A DNA stretch of 64,000 nucleotides from the IMG/VR virus record IMGVR_UViG_3300033991_000020, positions 1 to 64,000 of that record; one strand, written 5' to 3'. The stretch comes from a virus. The notes under the pieces are model-generated. The model was not told the origin of the DNA, did not search any database, and saw only the letters and a list, made by a program, of their open reading frames with translations. The position numbers and the translations under genes were made by a program. Below are positions 48,716-58,076 of this stretch, piece after piece (position 1 is the stretch's first letter; each line of letters starts with the position of its first letter).

Positions 48716-50088
48716 GTTGGTATTGCAATCAAACGCTCATCATTGCTAGCTATACAATTTCTATGTCCTGCACTAATAACTTCAGAACCAGAACCGTCCT
48801 TATAATCTAAACTATTAAAAGAATTTATAAAGTTTCCAGATTTACCTCTTACAACTAACTTTCCTAATATTGGTAAATGTTGCTCTCCCATAGTATACAA
48901 ATAATCCCCTTGTATAGCTGTACCTGCTAATAAAGGGTACGTATAAAACCCTTGTATTGTATCATCATGTTCAATTAATAAACTTGGAGATAATGTATTT
49001 AAACTTATTTTAATAATTGCTGATTTAAGTAAAGTAATTACAGTTGGGGCTGGTAAAATCTTATATTGTAACTGCTCTTGATAAAAACAATATATATAGG
49101 ATGAATCAATAGTTAAAGCTGATATGTTAGCTTGCTTACCTTCTACAGTACCCCCTATAGGCAATGTTATTAAATCTAAGTAAAAAGAATTTTGGGCAGC
49201 TAAACTCATTGTAACTCCCTTAGCTAACTTTGTAATAACTGCATTCCAATAACTAGGAATCCCCGCCCAATTTTGACCACCAACAAAAACAAAATTCTCA
49301 TTATTTGTTATAGAAGAACTAGTATAGTTTGCACCTAAATCAAAAATATCAGTTGCAACTAAATCCGATGTTGTTATATTTTTATATCGTATTACCTTAT
49401 TATTTCCTCCAATTAGGGGTGTCCCTATAACATACTGATAATTTAAATCAGTTCCTTGTTGTCCAGCACAAATATCCTTACCTCTCTTGTGCCTAATAAC
49501 ATCACCAACATCCCAACTAAGCCAAAAAACTCCTGTATCTTTATTTATGCGTGTAATAAAGATAGACCCATCGTCATGGTGTAACTCACTAAAAACCACT
49601 TTGTCACTCCAAAATACAGACGTTGGATAACCCACACCAAAATGAACAACATTATTAATTTTCATACTTGAATCTTTATATTCACTAACAATAGCCCAAC
49701 CTGTAGTCACAGGTAATATTAAATTAAACTTTAATTGAATCTCAAGTAAATTTAAAACCAATCTTAAATCATTCAATATAGGATAATGGCAAACATATTT
49801 CCCATACTTTTTTGTTATAGTTACATAAGGCCTACCTAATAGTAAAGGGTCTTGAACACCTGTCGGATAACCAAATAAAATTGCTAAATCATTTGTAACA
49901 GTCTTCAACTCTTCTATAGCATCCAATCTAAACTTTTTTCCTATACTCTGGTCAATGAAAGTTATTGGGACTAGTCCAATTTCTGCTCTTCTTACATTAG
50001 CAGCAGCTTGCAGTTCAGTAATGTAAATACTTCTTGTTTTAGCTGTACTATTTAAAGGGTCTGGTGCTGTCCAAGTAAATGTTGGCAT
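48712..50088 (-). CDS. putative tail fibre or receptor-binding protein
   Basis: 458 residues, last gene of the tail operon, where fibre or tip proteins usually lie. N-terminal SIYITELQAAANVRRAEIGL is a short helical attachment-like segment, and the rest is beta-rich with many Gly, Asn and Tyr and beta-propeller-like repeats of about 50 residues (visually, not confirmed). No enzymatic motif is seen. The function is inferred from position. Confidence 0.55.
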   Translation of the reverse strand: MPTFTWTAPDPLNSTAKTRSIYITELQAAANVRRAEIGLVPITFIDQSIGKKFRLDAIEELKTVTNDLAILFGYPTGVQDPLLLGRPYVTITKKYGKYVCHYPILNDLRLVLNLLEIQLKFNLILPVTTGWAIVSEYKDSSMKINNVVHFGVGYPTSVFWSDKVVFSELHHDDGSIFITRINKDTGVFWLSWDVGDVIRHKRGKDICAGQQGTDLNYQYVIGTPLIGGNNKVIRYKNITTSDLVATDIFDLGANYTSSSITNNENFVFVGGQNWAGIPSYWNAVITKLAKGVTMSLAAQNSFYLDLITLPIGGTVEGKQANISALTIDSSYIYCFYQEQLQYKILPAPTVITLLKSAIIKISLNTLSPSLLIEHDDTIQGFYTYPLLAGTAIQGDYLYTMGEQHLPILGKLVVRGKSGNFINSFNSLDYKDGSGSEVISAGHRNCIASNDERLIAIPT

Positions 50089-50123
50089 TATTAAATTATC
50101 CTTAAATATTTAAAAATTTAATA

Positions 50124-50426
50124 TTAAGCTTCACCATCTATCAAATTAGCTCCGAGTTTAGCAAAGCAGTCGCCGCCTTGTTGGTCATTTTTATGATTAT
50201 GTTTACATATAGAGCCTTGTGTTGATATAAGCCTAACTATAAACGGCCTTAAAAAATTTAACCATTCTTCATCTGTCCAATCTGCCATATTTGTAGCTTC
50301 AAATTTTAATACTATTTCTTTCAAATTTTCTACTATTCCAGAAAGGCTCTTCAAGGTATCTTCTAAAGCCCTAACTTTTTTTATTAGGGTTTCTATTGTT
50401 TGTCTTTCTTCTCTTGTTAGTGCCAT
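50124..50426 (-). CDS. coiled-coil tail-associated protein (100 aa)
   Basis: AAGGAG precedes the ATG at about 8 bp. N-terminal heptads (EERQTIETLIKKVRALEDTL) form a coiled coil of about 45 residues; the rest has two Cys and a Gly-Gly-Asp. Lies between the giant tail protein and the fibre gene, so probably tail-associated. Confidence 0.6.
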   Translation of the reverse strand: MALTREERQTIETLIKKVRALEDTLKSLSGIVENLKEIVLKFEATNMADWTDEEWLNFLRPFIVRLISTQGSICKHNHKNDQQGGDCFAKLGANLIDGEA

Positions 50427-50437
50427 TTATAAACTCC

Positions 50438-53400
50438 TTATTTTAAATATTCAGAAGTTATTTCCAAAGTAGTAGTATTCATATCAAAGTCATATTTTAT
50501 ACCAATAACTTTAGCATTTAAAGAACTCCAACTACCTTGGTCTGTGTTAATAAGATTTACAGTTTTATCTAAATCCCAAGTTAAATCTATAGTATCTAAT
50601 GTGATTGAACCATTAACTTTTATATCTTTATATTTTTCCAATAAATCTTCAGCATATTCCGTCATTCTAACAGTATCATCAGCCAAATCATCGGGGTCTT
50701 CACTATATATAAAACTAGTATTAATTATTCTTAATGTTTTGCTGATTGAACTTGCAGTTCCAGAAACAGTAACTTCAACTTTTAATGGTATAGTTTCTAT
50801 TATAACATCGGCCTTAACAGATGCACATTTTTTGTTTAAAAATTCTTTATATGCCCAAGCCGCTCTACTAATTGACATCATTTCATCCCAGGGCGTTCCA
50901 GGAGAAAAACTTTGTCCAACAACTACAGAATTTGGCCAATAATTATATATTTCATTTGAAAATCTTATTGTATTTAGTGGTGATAAGGAACCCTGAGCCT
51001 GCTCGCCACGAAATACCTCAACTACTCCGCCACCTCCAGTAGGATAATACATATGTTGATTCCAACCAGCTAATGCTACTGTATCTGGTCTTTCTGTAGT
51101 ATAAATCATATTATCTTTACAAATTGTCATAGCGCCGATAATAGTAAGCATTGTGGTAGAAACTTGACCAGGAGTATAATCTACGTTAGGAATAGTAATT
51201 ATACCAAGCGCTTTTTTGTAATTTACAAATGTTTTAATTAATTTTACAACTTCCCATTTCGTATCAATCTTGTAAATTTTAAAAGCATCATCACTACTAG
51301 GCCAATTCTGTTGTCCAGTATAAAATGGTCCAGCAGTACAGGTAGCAAATAATATTGCTCTCTCTTTCTTTCTAGCTCCCTCAATTATACACTTATTGTA
51401 CCTATTTGTTATATCAAACTGCAAATTAGCAGCCATAACATTATATTGTGGTGATATTGGATGTACGGTAGTTCCATAAATTCCAAATTTGGCTTCTCCA
51501 GAATTTATAGTAGTTAAATCAACAGATACCAAACTACCATTTGGTCTCATATACCAACCGTATTTTGTTTTTGCATAAATACTATCCAGAACACTAGAAA
51601 CAATTTGACCTATATACTCATCTGATATAGTTGCCCCAGATGGATAACTTTCTACTTTTTTTACAATTGTAGGAAATTTAGAAATTATAGTATCTATGGC
51701 CGTTCCTAATGGAACATCGTCAAAAGTTATTTGAGTTGTTTCTCCATAATCATCGTGAACAATATAAGCATATTCCTCAGCCAAATCTTGTCTAGGTCCA
51801 GAACAATGATACATTACTCCCTCTTGTCCTATATCAATTGTTCTTTCTATCTGCATTATTCTACCTCTGAATAAAGTTGTATTACCAGAACCATAAATAA
51901 CGCTAATGGTGTTTCCCTCAGAAAAAGGTAAAGTAGTATCAAAAGCTACTGGTTGAAAAAATCTACAAATTCTTGCACTGTTAAAATCCCAAGAAATTTC
52001 TTTAACATGTACTTCTTTTAAACTTTGTCTAAGTATAGTATTTCCACAGATAACTGCCGTATCATCAGTAAAGGTTTGAGTTCCATATATAAATATAAAA
52101 GACTTAGTTTCTCCCCAATATCCTGTAGTAACATCATAGGGCTTTATTTTTAAAATAGTAATTCCTTCTGAATATGCTCCAGGGATATAGTTATTAGTAG
52201 TTAAAAAAGAATCTGATATATCAGGTTCTGTTCCATCTTCAGTATAATAGTACCTAATAGGTCCTGGCTCTGCTGGTGCAACTGTCCATTCAAAATAAGG
52301 AGTATTATCTGAAATTTGATATAAGCCATTAGCCAATTCAACAAGTTTTGTAATATCAGTATAACATTTAATTTCTCCCATAATAGGACTATCATTAGCA
52401 ATCCAAATATTAAACGTAGCAATATCACTAATTAGTCCATTAACGCATATTCCTTTTACTTTAAAAGTATGTTGACCTAGTGATAGAGCTTCATAAAGAT
52501 ACGTACGAAGTTCTATATATTGCTGCCTTATATCTATTAAAGTTACATCAACTATATTTACAGTCCCTGCTGGAACATAAGCTTCTGCAAGTTCAATAGC
52601 TCCAACTATAGTATCAGGTCTTATGGGAGAATCATTTTCCTCGCCTTTGATTACACTCAAAACACCAAAAACAGAATCAATATAAATTATATCTATTCTA
52701 TCTTTTAAACCGCCATTATCTAATGTCAAATCCTGACTACTTGTTTCTCTTAAATCCAGGTCAGAATAATAAAAGCCAGTAGCCATAGTTACTGTCATTT
52801 CTGGTAACGGAACTGCTTTGGTTATTTCCATGCCATTTCTTATTAAAGTTGGTATTCGCACATCTATAATGTCATCAGGAACATCATCTAAAGCTACGCT
52901 AAATCCTATATAAGGTATATTAAATTCTGGAACCTTCCATCTAAAAAATGGTTTTTTATAAGTCTGATATGTGGAATCTGGAATTGCTACAGTAGCGGTA
53001 TCATCAGTATAGGCCTCAATAATAACGGAATATGGTGTTATTGTATTTAAAATAGCCTCAATAAGGTCTGTACCATCAGATAAGTTTCCTTCCATATCAG
53101 TAAATCTAGCATATATTTTCTTATCACCATCTCCTACAGATACACTCCAATTCTTTGTATTAGCATAAGGTTCTAAAGTAGACCATGCCCCACCCCCATT
53201 CTTAAACTGCATTTTAACAGCTCCAAAAACTTCCATATTAATAACAACATCCTTTACAGATAAAAAATAACCCTCTTCAAGATATAAGCTAGAAATAGTT
53301 ATATTATTAGCAGATATTCTATGAGATATTCTAATATCAGTATTAATGTCAGAAAAACTTCTAGCTACAACTCTAATATCCGTATCTATATCTTTTATTA

Positions 53401-55150
53401 CTGACTTAGCTGCCCTAATATCTGTAATTATATCCTTTATAACATCCTCAGCAACTCTAATATCTATATTTATATTTTCTAAAGTTTGAGCAACTGCCCT
53501 AATATCTAAATCTATATCCTTAAAGTGTTCTTCTAATTTTACACGAATATCTGTATTTATGTCTTCTATTAACTGACTGCCCACTCTAAGGTCAATATCC
53601 AGGTCTTTAAAATGCTCTTCTAATTTAACACGAATATCTATATTAATGTCTTCAATTATTTGTTCTGAAATCCTTATATCTGTATCTAAATCTACAAAAT
53701 TAGGAAGAAGTTCCTCTTCACCAAAATTTAATAATGATAAATCATCACTAGCGATTCTAGTAGTTCTCCAAGCAGCATCCCTATCAATTCCAATAGAAAA
53801 TCTAACCTCATCCATGTAGCCATTAATAAAATAACCAGTATCAAAAACATTTCCAATTTGCCAACCTTGTGCCCTATCAACTAAAGCATCGGGGTCTACT
53901 TGTGTACTACCCACTTGTATTCCATCTTTAAAAACCTTAAAATTGCTCCCGTTTCGGGTAATTTCTAAATCGTACCAAGTAGCTAATGAAAAGGCTGGAT
54001 TAACAGACCAATCAATTGCACCACCAGAGCCGTAATCTCGAAATCTTAAAGCCGTACCAACTCCACTATCAGCACCTACATAAAAATAACTAGCACCTTC
54101 TGCCCGACCAAGTAGACCCCAGTTACCCCCAAATGCTATAAACAGTACTTTCATACTAATTGTAAAGTTTTGGCTACCTAGTTCCAAAATTGGCGCGTCT
54201 GGAATATTTATTTTTTTATTAGAAGCGAACTGCTGGCATTTATAAATTTTTCCATCAACACATGTTGGAGCAGATACTCCTTGACCATGATTAGCATTTA
54301 CTGTAGAGTCTTTATACTCTCCCACTATCCCACTACCACTTTCCTTTAAATGCCAAACTCCTTTATGATAAGAATCCCAAACATTTGTTGAGTCTGCTCC
54401 ATCGGCAGCGTCTGATTTTCCATAATAAATATAAAAATCAGTATCAACTATATCATCAATTATTGGTAATTTAACCCAATAATAGGCTTCATTATAGGGT
54501 TCTATATATTCCATTATTTCCAATTCTTTAATCTGAACATAAGTTCCTCCAAATGAATTAGTTATATACAAACGATAATAACGATAGGCCGTAGAATTAG
54601 AAAAAGTATACTCTTTAGGAGTATCATCTGCCCATGATTGATTAGTTTGACTATCTAAATCAGTCCATATACTATCATCATTAGAACCTTGTAATTTAAA
54701 ATCCTTTGGCACACCATTAGAGTCTCCTGAACGACGTGGTGTAATACGATATTTTCGGCCAATTTTTGTAATACCAGCACTTAAATCATATTTTAACCAG
54801 TGGGGCATAGCAATAAGAGCACTTGTCCAAAAAGTTGCTGTATTATTATCAAACGCATTAGCAGCAATCTCACCACCATTTACTGAATCGGCACTAGCCG
54901 TTCCCCCAATACAAAACGTTGTTCCATAACTTCCCGCAATTTCTCCATGAAATTCACGTTCATATTTTAATAATGTTTCTCCATCATCATAAGTAAAGCG
55001 AATATCATAACCATCACTTCTTGCATGAGAAAAATTAAAATTAGTTTCATCTAATTTAACTAAAACTGGAAAATCAGTCAAATCAGCATCAACTTTAGTT
55101 GCATCTACTGTAAGTTTTTTTCTATATAACCATCCGCTTAACCAACTCAT
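50438..55150 (-). CDS. giant modular tail protein with DUF2341, discoidin-like and lectin-like domains
   Basis: 1570 residues. In order: DUF2341-like start (WLYRKKLTVDATKVDADLTD), a discoidin/F5-8C-like insert near residues 85-210 (KYRITPRRSGDSNG, FKLQGSNDDSIW), the DUF2341 remainder (YIYYGKSDAADGADSTNVWD), a concanavalin-A-like lectin domain near 265-470, nine DIR repeats (about 486-615), then a large beta-rich hub-like region with LPGA-like linkers and a tail-hub C-terminus. Two glycan-type domains suggest receptor or polysaccharide contact. The N-terminal domains are separated by the repeat stalk from the hub part. Confidence 0.7.
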   Translation of the reverse strand: MSWLSGWLYRKKLTVDATKVDADLTDFPVLVKLDETNFNFSHARSDGYDIRFTYDDGETLLKYEREFHGEIAGSYGTTFCIGGTASADSVNGGEIAANAFDNNTATFWTSALIAMPHWLKYDLSAGITKIGRKYRITPRRSGDSNGVPKDFKLQGSNDDSIWTDLDSQTNQSWADDTPKEYTFSNSTAYRYYRLYITNSFGGTYVQIKELEIMEYIEPYNEAYYWVKLPIIDDIVDTDFYIYYGKSDAADGADSTNVWDSYHKGVWHLKESGSGIVGEYKDSTVNANHGQGVSAPTCVDGKIYKCQQFASNKKINIPDAPILELGSQNFTISMKVLFIAFGGNWGLLGRAEGASYFYVGADSGVGTALRFRDYGSGGAIDWSVNPAFSLATWYDLEITRNGSNFKVFKDGIQVGSTQVDPDALVDRAQGWQIGNVFDTGYFINGYMDEVRFSIGIDRDAAWRTTRIASDDLSLLNFGEEELLPNFVDLDTDIRISEQIIEDINIDIRVKLEEHFKDLDIDLRVGSQLIEDINTDIRVKLEEHFKDIDLDIRAVAQTLENINIDIRVAEDVIKDIITDIRAAKSVIKDIDTDIRVVARSFSDINTDIRISHRISANNITISSLYLEEGYFLSVKDVVINMEVFGAVKMQFKNGGGAWSTLEPYANTKNWSVSVGDGDKKIYARFTDMEGNLSDGTDLIEAILNTITPYSVIIEAYTDDTATVAIPDSTYQTYKKPFFRWKVPEFNIPYIGFSVALDDVPDDIIDVRIPTLIRNGMEITKAVPLPEMTVTMATGFYYSDLDLRETSSQDLTLDNGGLKDRIDIIYIDSVFGVLSVIKGEENDSPIRPDTIVGAIELAEAYVPAGTVNIVDVTLIDIRQQYIELRTYLYEALSLGQHTFKVKGICVNGLISDIATFNIWIANDSPIMGEIKCYTDITKLVELANGLYQISDNTPYFEWTVAPAEPGPIRYYYTEDGTEPDISDSFLTTNNYIPGAYSEGITILKIKPYDVTTGYWGETKSFIFIYGTQTFTDDTAVICGNTILRQSLKEVHVKEISWDFNSARICRFFQPVAFDTTLPFSEGNTISVIYGSGNTTLFRGRIMQIERTIDIGQEGVMYHCSGPRQDLAEEYAYIVHDDYGETTQITFDDVPLGTAIDTIISKFPTIVKKVESYPSGATISDEYIGQIVSSVLDSIYAKTKYGWYMRPNGSLVSVDLTTINSGEAKFGIYGTTVHPISPQYNVMAANLQFDITNRYNKCIIEGARKKERAILFATCTAGPFYTGQQNWPSSDDAFKIYKIDTKWEVVKLIKTFVNYKKALGIITIPNVDYTPGQVSTTMLTIIGAMTICKDNMIYTTERPDTVALAGWNQHMYYPTGGGGVVEVFRGEQAQGSLSPLNTIRFSNEIYNYWPNSVVVGQSFSPGTPWDEMMSISRAAWAYKEFLNKKCASVKADVIIETIPLKVEVTVSGTASSISKTLRIINTSFIYSEDPDDLADDTVRMTEYAEDLLEKYKDIKVNGSITLDTIDLTWDLDKTVNLINTDQGSWSSLNAKVIGIKYDFDMNTTTLEITSEYLK
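53305..53694 (-). repeat. nine 14-15-residue DIR repeats in the tail protein
   Basis: In the protein: DIRISEQIIEDINI, DIRVKLEEHFKDLDI, DLRVGSQLIEDINT, DIRVKLEEHFKDIDL, DIRAVAQTLENINI, DIRVAEDVIKDIIT, DIRAAKSVIKDIDT, DIRVVARSFSDINT and a final DIRISHRIS. Spacing of 42-45 bases is regular. Each unit begins Asp-Ile-Arg and ends in an acidic/Asn pair, so the array likely makes a short fibrous stalk. Confidence 0.9.
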
Positions 55151-55701
55151 TATTTAATCCCCATTTTCCATAATTTTAAATCGGAAGGTCTGCCCCTATA
55201 TTCTTGCCCCAATGGTAAAACTCTCTTAGTAATATCCCCAATCCTATACTTATCCTCGCCATCTTTACCAGCTAAAGAAATACGATAAGAAGTCACCATT
55301 CCATTCTTTAATCCCATAATATAAATATATTTATCCATACCACCACTAACTAAATGTTTTAAATCTTTTATATTTCCAATCCAATCACATTTTGTACATC
55401 TTGCAATAAGTTCCTGTTTAGTTTCGTTATTTGTATATTGTGTTATTCTTTTAGATATTTTTCCTTTACTGTTACATTTAGGACAATTACCTACTGGTCC
55501 AGCAACAGTTCCTACGGCCTCAACAAAGCAAAGATAAGATTCAAAACCTTCCAAAATAAGTCCTTCTCCAGACACAAAAAAATATTCCAAGCGTGAAATA
55601 GCCTTTTCAGGAATTTCTAACCACTTGGAATTTTTTATAGATTCGCCCCCCCAAAAAATGGACGAATCCCAAAAAACCACTCGAAAAATATGATTAGGCA
55701 T
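55150..55701 (-). CDS. zinc-ribbon-containing tail protein (183 aa)
   Basis: AGGTGA precedes the ATG. GNCPKCNSKGKI and ARCTKCDWIG form a rubredoxin-like zinc site near residues 72-110. The rest is beta-rich and aromatic. It directly precedes the giant tail gene (overlap of one base), suggesting a tail-tip partner. Specific function unknown. Confidence 0.62.
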   Translation of the reverse strand: MPNHIFRVVFWDSSIFWGGESIKNSKWLEIPEKAISRLEYFFVSGEGLILEGFESYLCFVEAVGTVAGPVGNCPKCNSKGKISKRITQYTNNETKQELIARCTKCDWIGNIKDLKHLVSGGMDKYIYIMGLKNGMVTSYRISLAGKDGEDKYRIGDITKRVLPLGQEYRGRPSDLKLWKMGIK

Positions 55702-55740
55702 GATATATTATCACCTTTTTATTTTTATTAAAATGACTTA

Positions 55741-56409
55741 TTATTTATTACTTAGCAAAATAATAAAGTATAATTGCCAATAAATCCTTTCTTCTCGTCT
55801 ATTAGTCAGCGCATGGCAAACTGGACAAAGCGTAACTAAGTTATCCATACTATGGTTATCTTTTGAGTAATCTATATGATGTATAGGAAACTGCATTCCA
55901 GTTCTTTTAACATACTCTTCTTGATTCTTAAAACATATTTGGCATTCTTTATTATCTCTTTTTCTAACTTTATTTTTATATCTCTTTGTAAAACCAGAAG
56001 CATACGGTTTTGTAGAATTTCCATCGACATAGCATGGACAAAGCTTACCCTTACGACCGAACATTCCGTTCTTTTCTCCTCTAAGGTCTGGTCTTGGAAT
56101 ACCTCTTCTAGCTTTACTAAGTTTTTCACGTGTTTCTTTATATAAGTGCTTACCTTTAAAGAATGCCCACTTTCCTTTATTAGCTTTACTAATTTTATTT
56201 CTTGTTTCTTCTGGCATTGGAACATTTTTATTCCAAGAAGTTTGTCCTTTTTTAAAACGTCCAGAATTAGGATGTGCTTTTTGAAACTCTGACATTTTCT
56301 TTTTAGTTTCTTCAGTATGCGGAATATTCAAACGATGTTTATTTCCTTTCATACGTTCAGCGCATTGTTTTCTATAATCTTCGCTTCTTGGATAAATACC
56401 AGTTGGCAT
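55741..56409 (-). CDS. NUMOD3-HNH homing endonuclease
   Basis: 222 residues. N-terminal NUMOD3-type DNA-binding repeats (HTEETKKKMSEF, PEETRNKISKANKGK, YKETREKLSKARRG), then an HNH domain: CQICFKNQ, PIHHIDYSKDNHSMDNL, TLCPVCHAL. AGGAG precedes the ATG. A freestanding mobile endonuclease inserted between two tail genes; it is not needed for the virion. Confidence 0.9.
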   Translation of the reverse strand: MPTGIYPRSEDYRKQCAERMKGNKHRLNIPHTEETKKKMSEFQKAHPNSGRFKKGQTSWNKNVPMPEETRNKISKANKGKWAFFKGKHLYKETREKLSKARRGIPRPDLRGEKNGMFGRKGKLCPCYVDGNSTKPYASGFTKRYKNKVRKRDNKECQICFKNQEEYVKRTGMQFPIHHIDYSKDNHSMDNLVTLCPVCHALTNRREERIYWQLYFIILLSNK

Positions 56410-56419
56410 AAACTATCTC

Positions 56420-57055
56420 CTAAACGTATGTGTACCTTATACTTATAACTGGAGCCTCGATGAATGGCGTGAGGAAGCTACCAGGAACATCCCAATGTAT
56501 ATTTACATATACGTCTGTAGCCCCAGGTAATGCCCCGCCCGAATTGTTGAGCATCAAAACATTCGGCGCAACTCCACCAGCTATTGGTGTCCCTACCCAA
56601 CCAGCACCAGGAGAACCTGGGGTAGTTAAAACAGCTTTCAACATGCTATCTGCTGGTGTTCCTAAACCTAAGCAATTCAAATTAGCTGTCACATGAGTAT
56701 CATCATCCCAAGCTTCCAATGTGGGCTCTGTAGCAGTTGCCCCATCAAAAGCCAAGCAAATAACATATCTATGGTCTCCACTATTTGCCATAAACATTTC
56801 TTTTAATTCTGCTCCAACATCAGATACATCCAATAAAAATGTATGCGCAATTTCTACTGGAACAGCTTGGATAATAGTTGCAGCCTCATTAAGTTCTGCG
56901 GAACTCGGCGTAGGCTGCCCATCAGCAACAGCAGCAGAACCAGCAGAAAAAATTAGCTTGTCATTTGCTAGGTCCATCTGAATAAAATTAGCTGGTTGTG
57001 CAATCCTAGTAGCATCCGTATTAGTGTGATTAACATGTACAATTACATTTGTCAT
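56420..57055 (-). CDS. putative virion structural protein (211 aa)
   Basis: GGAGG precedes the ATG. Beta-rich with many Ala, Thr, Asn and Pro; no Cys pairs. Its G+C content is clearly above neighbouring HNH genes. No homologous family is recognised; its place inside the tail operon suggests a tail or decoration protein. Confidence 0.6.
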   Translation of the reverse strand: MTNVIVHVNHTNTDATRIAQPANFIQMDLANDKLIFSAGSAAVADGQPTPSSAELNEAATIIQAVPVEIAHTFLLDVSDVGAELKEMFMANSGDHRYVICLAFDGATATEPTLEAWDDDTHVTANLNCLGLGTPADSMLKAVLTTPGSPGAGWVGTPIAGGVAPNVLMLNNSGGALPGATDVYVNIHWDVPGSFLTPFIEAPVISIRYTYV

Positions 57056-57076
57056 TAAAATTTTCCTCCTTTATAT

Positions 57077-57736
57077 TTATTTTCTATACTTATCAATACG
57101 TTTATGGCAAACTACACAAAGAGTTTGCCCATTATTTATATCAAAACGTAATTCTGGATAATCTCTCCAAGGTTTAATATGATGAACTTCCAAATTACCT
57201 CCACGCTTATTACAAAGCTGACACGTATAATCGTCTCGCTCAAATACGCTTTTTCTAAACTCTTTATAAGCCGCAGTAGCCATAATATATTCTCGTTCAC
57301 CAGAAATACCGCCTTGCCAATTCCAAGGGTTTTCACCTTTACCTATATTGTTTTCCATTTTAGTCTTATTACCCTTTTGTATAGATTCCAAACTTCTAGT
57401 CTTACCATAAAAAGCAGATTTTTCTGGATGCCTAGTTAAATAATGTTCTTTATACTCTATTCCATTCTCTTTCAAAATTCTACGTATTAAAAATAACGAT
57501 ATATTAAGTATTTCAGAAATTTTAACATTAGACAAACCTTGATTAACACTTAAATCTATAACTTTTGGAGCAAGCTTTTTACGATTTTGTTTTCCTCTAT
57601 AAATATGAAAACATTTTAAACTACATAAATTATAGCCATTTTCCCATCTAACTTTAGAAATAGAATAAGATGGACTAAACTCTTTTCCGCAGTTCAAACA
57701 TATTTTAGTTTCCCTAATAACCACATTAGTCCCCAC
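57077..57736 (-). CDS. HNH homing endonuclease with zinc and HTH modules
   Basis: 219 residues from a GTG start. An N-terminal zinc finger (KICLNCGKEF, LCSLKC), a helix-turn-helix-like block (SNVKISEILNISLFLIRRIL) and a C-terminal HNH core (CQLCNKRGGNLEVHHIKPW, then LCVVCHKRID). Overlaps the 57726 gene by 11 bp. It is the second inserted endonuclease in this operon. Confidence 0.88.
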   Translation of the reverse strand: MGTNVVIRETKICLNCGKEFSPSYSISKVRWENGYNLCSLKCFHIYRGKQNRKKLAPKVIDLSVNQGLSNVKISEILNISLFLIRRILKENGIEYKEHYLTRHPEKSAFYGKTRSLESIQKGNKTKMENNIGKGENPWNWQGGISGEREYIMATAAYKEFRKSVFERDDYTCQLCNKRGGNLEVHHIKPWRDYPELRFDINNGQTLCVVCHKRIDKYRK

Positions 57737-58076
57737 TTCGATAAAATACTATATTAAACCTGGACCACTTATAATAATCTGACCCAGGTGAAATAGACTT
57801 TAAAATACAATTTGAATATGTGTTATGATTTACTACTAAATCTGCTAGACCAGAACCAAAAGCAGCGGCAAGCCCGTTAGTATAAGTTTCCAATTCTTGT
57901 CTACTCAATTTTTTAACCCAACCCGCCACATTAATAGTTTTAAGACCTCCACCACGCCTACGCAAAATTGACCCATCTGCACGTGGAATTTTATGGATTT
58001 CAACTTCCTGCTCTGTTGAAATTTCCACCCAGCAGTAGTCACCCAAATTTATACCGTTAAACGAGCCGTTTGACAT
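57726..58076 (-). CDS. putative tail protein (116 aa)
   Basis: I start at the ATG at 58076 (MSNGSFNGINLG); the frame continues upstream but that part overlaps the HNH gene. LGDYCWVEIS and HKIPRADGSILRRRGGGLKT look like a distal-tail or adaptor fold but are not diagnostic. The position just downstream of the tape measure is where a distal tail protein is expected. Confidence 0.6.
   Translation of the reverse strand: MSNGSFNGINLGDYCWVEISTEQEVEIHKIPRADGSILRRRGGGLKTINVAGWVKKLSRQELETYTNGLAAAFGSGLADLVVNHNTYSNCILKSISPGSDYYKWSRFNIVFYRSGD

Noticed and set aside
50544-50942. 132-aa plus-strand frame opposite the giant tail gene
   Set aside because: Shadow of the minus-strand gene, without SD or neighbours on that strand.
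53305-53694. CRISPR array suggested by regular spacing of similar words
   Set aside because: The repeats are in frame and encode a protein repeat (DIR units); there are no unique spacers or identical repeats.
56122-56142. CACGTG in the HNH gene as a fourth parS
   Set aside because: The flanks (TTTTTCACGTGTTTCTT) do not form the required inverted arms; a bare CACGTG is expected several times by chance.
57974-57990. CACGTGGAA in a tail gene as parS
   Set aside because: Only part of one half-site matches; the other arm is unrelated.
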